Part shown: positions 61,899 through 64,000 of the stretch, one piece after another
Layout of the letters: every line of letters begins with the position of its first letter
Position numbering within the stretch: the stretch's first letter is position 1
Source: an uncultured Sedimentitalea sp.
GTDB taxonomy: Bacteria > Pseudomonadota > Alphaproteobacteria > Rhodobacterales > Rhodobacteraceae
Direction: 5' to 3'
Length of the DNA stretch: 64,000 nucleotides
NCBI GenBank assembly: GCA_947504115.1
Contig: CANNGH010000006.1
Coordinates: 1 to 64,000, forward strand
The notes under the pieces: generated by a model
Database searches by the model: none
Told to the model about the DNA's origin: nothing
Seen by the model: the letters and a program-made list of their open reading frames with translations, nothing else
Translations under genes and position numbers: made by a program

Positions 61899-63113
61899 AT
61901 GTCCAAGGATCTTTCTGCACAAAGCCAGCCCGAACTGGGACCGTTCAGCTGGGACGACCCGTTCCTTCTGGAAAGCCAACTGGAAGAAGACGAACGCATG
62001 ATCCGCGACAGCGCGCATGCCTATGCGCAGGGCAAGTTGCAGCCGCGTGTCATCGACGCCTTCGAGAACGAGCGCACCGACCCCGACATCTTTCGCGAGA
62101 TGGGCGAAATGGGCCTGCTCGGCGTCACCATACCCGAAGAATATGGCGGGCTTGGCGCGGGCTATGTCAGCTATGGCCTGGTCGCACGCGAGGTCGAGCG
62201 GGTCGATAGCGGATATCGCTCGATGATGTCGGTGCAAAGCTCGCTGGTGATGTATCCGATCTATGCCTATGGCAGCGAAGAGCAGCGCCGGAAATACCTG
62301 CCCAAACTGGCCAGCGGCGAATGGATCGGCTGTTTCGGACTGACCGAGGCGGATGCCGGATCGGATCCCGGCGGCATGAAGACCGTCGCGAAAAAGACCG
62401 ACAACGGCTATGTGCTGAACGGGTCCAAGATGTGGATCTCGAACGCGCCGATTGCCGATGTCTTCGTCGTCTGGGCCAAATCGGACGCCCATGACGGCAA
62501 GATCCGCGGCTTTGTTCTGGACAAGGGCACCAGGGGACTGTCGGCCCCGAAGATCGCCAACAAGCTGTCCCTGCGCGCCAGCATCACCGGCGAAATCGTG
62601 ATGAAGGATGTCGAGGTCGGCGAGGACGCGCTCTTGCCCGATGTGCAGGGGCTGAAAGGGCCGTTCGGCTGTCTGAACCGCGCGCGCTATGGCATCAGCT
62701 GGGGCGTATTGGGCGCGGCCGAGTTCTGCTGGCATGCGGCGCGGCAATACGGTCTGGATCGCAGGCAGTTCGACAAGCCGCTGGCCCAGACCCAGTTGTT
62801 CCAGAAGAAACTGGCCGACATGCAGACCGAAATCGCGCTGGGCCTGCAGGGCTCGTTGCGGATCGGGCGGCTGATGGACGAGGCCCGCGCCGCCCCCGAA
62901 ATGATCAGCCTGATGAAGCGCAACAATTGCGGCAAGGCGCTGGATATCGCACGAATGTCGCGGGACATGCATGGCGGCAACGGTATTTCCGGCGAATTCC
63001 AGGTGATCCGTCACATGGTCAACCTGGAAACCGTCAATACCTACGAGGGCACCCATGACGTGCACGCGCTGATTCTGGGCCGCGCACAGACCGGGTTGCA
63101 GGCGTTTTTCTGA
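61899..63113 (+). CDS. gcdH: Glutaryl-CoA dehydrogenase
   Basis: A 404-residue acyl-CoA dehydrogenase that oxidises and decarboxylates glutaryl-CoA to crotonyl-CoA. [41 protein letters not shown], and [25 protein letters not shown], with Glu of TYEGTHD as base and the Arg-containing segment [10 protein letters not shown] typical of GcdH. It ends lysine, tryptophan and some benzoyl-CoA type routes. About 100 bases after marR with its own GAAAGGATGAACC start region. Its position beside the catabolic island may be functional, since ring-cleavage products of such pathways can pass through glutaryl-CoA. Confidence 0.94.
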   Translation: MSKDLSAQSQPELGPFSWDDPFLLESQLEEDERMIRDSAHAYAQGKLQPRVIDAFENERTDPDIFREMGEMGLLGVTIPEEYGGLGAGYVSYGLVAREVERVDSGYRSMMSVQSSLVMYPIYAYGSEEQRRKYLPKLASGEWIGCFGLTEADAGSDPGGMKTVAKKTDNGYVLNGSKMWISNAPIADVFVVWAKSDAHDGKIRGFVLDKGTRGLSAPKIANKLSLRASITGEIVMKDVEVGEDALLPDVQGLKGPFGCLNRARYGISWGVLGAAEFCWHAARQYGLDRRQFDKPLAQTQLFQKKLADMQTEIALGLQGSLRIGRLMDEARAAPEMISLMKRNNCGKALDIARMSRDMHGGNGISGEFQVIRHMVNLETVNTYEGTHDVHALILGRAQTGLQAFF

Positions 63114-63182
63114 ACCGCGTCGGGCACCGACGGATCGGATGATCCGCATCCATGCGCAAACGCGGCGAATGGCAGATAAGAC

Positions 63183-63207
63183 AAAAGAGCGCCTCGGCGC
63201 TCTTTTT
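63183..63207 (+). terminator. Rho-independent terminator of gcdH
   Basis: AAAAGAGCGC pairs with GCGCTCTTTT around a CTCG tetraloop, followed by TTTC; the run of A before the stem also lets it work on the opposite strand. It lies 70 bases after the gcdH stop. Confidence 0.88.
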
Positions 63208-63298
63208 CATTGTCTGTCTGTGATGAAACCTGTCTGACGCGGCGAAACGTCCGGATCGGCACCGGGCTGACGCAGGCCATTGCTTTTCATGGGTCTTT

Positions 63299-63375
63299 TG
63301 GTAGCGGAGGAGGGACTTGAACCCCCGACACGCGGATTATGATTCCGCTGCTCTAACCACCTGAGCTACTCCGCC
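63299..63375 (-). tRNA. tRNA-Met (anticodon CAT, elongator type)
   Basis: On the minus strand GGCGGAG pairs with CTCCGCT (first pair G-T), D-arm TAGCTCAGGTGGTTAGAGC, anticodon stem GCGGA/TCCGC enclosing ATCATAA (anticodon CAT), T-arm CGGGG-GTTCAAG-TCCC-type, and encoded CCA. The anticodon arm and lack of the three GC pairs of initiators mark an elongator; a lysidine tRNA-Ile with CAT is less likely. Confidence 0.92.
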
Positions 63376-63460
63376 AAAAGCGTCACCGCAATTAGGCCAG
63401 CCTGCGCAGGCCGTCAAGGGTGCAAATGCCCGCCAATCCGGGATTAAGCGATCCGCCGGC

Positions 63461-64000
63461 TCAGCCGCCGCGCACAGTGTCGATCATCAGTTGCACGTTG
63501 GCCGGATCGGCGTCCGGCGTGATGCCGTGGCCCAGGTTGAAGATATGCGGGCCGCCGGAAAAGGCGCGCACGATGTTGCGGGTCTCCTCGACCAATGCCG
63601 CGCCGCCCGTCACCATGTGCGACGATGCCAGATTGCCCTGAACGCAGCCGTCGATCTGCACATGCTTCGCGGCCCAGTCGGGCGAGATCGAGTTGTCCAG
63701 TCCCACGCAATCCACGCCCGTGGCCTTGGCGAAACCGATATATTTCTCGCCCGCTTCGCGCGGAAAGCCGATGACCGGGATACCGGGATGCTGCTTTTTC
63801 AAGGCCTGGGTAATGCGACGGCACGGTGTCACGGCATAAGCCTCGAAATCCGCGCCCGACAGCGATCCGGCCCAGCTGTCGAACAGTTTGACCACCTCCG
63901 CCCCGGCCTCGATCTGGGCCGAGAGATACAGGATCGTCGCCTCGGTGATCCGCTCCAGCAGCGCCTCGAACAGCGGGCGGTTCTCGTCCTTCAGCGCATG
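63461..64000 (-). CDS. hemE: Uroporphyrinogen decarboxylase (C-terminal part; 5' end beyond the window)
   Basis: The frame is open to the window edge on the minus strand, giving about 179 C-terminal residues of HemE, which removes four carboxyl groups from uroporphyrinogen III in heme synthesis. [39 protein letters not shown] and [13 protein letters not shown] are classical HemE segments. The N-terminal RAPVWxMRQAGR region lies outside. A tRNA gene follows 86 bases downstream. Confidence 0.95.
   Translation of the reverse strand, partial: HALKDENRPLFEALLERITEATILYLSAQIEAGAEVVKLFDSWAGSLSGADFEAYAVTPCRRITQALKKQHPGIPVIGFPREAGEKYIGFAKATGVDCVGLDNSISPDWAAKHVQIDGCVQGNLASSHMVTGGAALVEETRNIVRAFSGGPHIFNLGHGITPDADPANVQLMIDTVRGG

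Overview
This is a GC-rich window with dense, tightly packed operons that looks like the chromosome of a Rhodobacteraceae (Roseobacter-type) alphaproteobacterium. The pointers are: an RNase E with a long acidic insertion in its S1 region; a gene-transfer-agent type holin/endolysin pair lying inside a ccm locus; a homocysteine methyltransferase, a separate corrinoid protein and a DUF1638 protein together (parts of a split methionine synthase); a GTTC-N7-GTTC type alphaproteobacterial SOS box; and LIV, TRAP and Tct transporters in quantity.

Layout. 1-3990 is a decayed mobile-element patch: a TniB-like ATPase gene, a noncoding stretch with transposon-end-like repeats, a truncated sterol desaturase, and a broken alpha/beta hydrolase fused in frame to a second, partial tniB copy. 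3994-28300 is mostly housekeeping: tusA-like, rne, dctBD, purCSQ, an F1-ATPase zeta-type inhibitor, the corrinoid/homocysteine methylation cluster with an SOS-linked radical SAM gene, a PaaG-like hydratase, ccmH-ccmF-holin-endolysin-ccmE-argC, murI, and a single-chain indolepyruvate ferredoxin oxidoreductase with a divergent LysR gene. A tRNA-Ser and a tctCBA transporter follow (28566-31778).

31798-61797 is an aromatic-acid catabolic island. A branched-chain-type ABC transporter (minus strand) diverges from a plus-strand operon (36590-44652) encoding a 2-aminobenzoyl-CoA monooxygenase/reductase homologue, SDR, MarR, enoyl-CoA hydratase, acyl-CoA dehydrogenase, aryl-CoA ligase, thioesterase and RidA. 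It meets head-on a minus-strand operon of about 13.5 kb (58273 to 44720) encoding a three-component Rieske oxygenase, CoA ligase, a thiolase-fold protein without the nucleophilic Cys, a DUF35-SDR fusion, two PF04199 cyclases flanking an SDR, MarR, and split IorAB. A TRAP transporter plus a third MarR diverge from its promoter. My reading (inference) is that the two operons form one route: indole-3-acetate is oxygenated to dioxindole-3-acetate, activated to its CoA ester, cleaved by retro-aldol chemistry to isatin plus acetyl-CoA, hydrolysed to isatinate, converted by IorAB to 2-aminobenzoyl-CoA (or via anthranilate and the CoA ligase), and then degraded through the monooxygenase/reductase and beta-oxidation-like steps. 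AT-rich dyads overlap or abut the putative -35 elements of the four divergent promoters or lie at the iorA promoter, suggesting MarR control.

The right end holds gcdH (glutaryl-CoA dehydrogenase) with a strong terminator, an elongator tRNA-Met on the minus strand, and the 3' part of hemE running off the edge. No CRISPR array, rRNA gene, intact insertion sequence or replication origin was seen.
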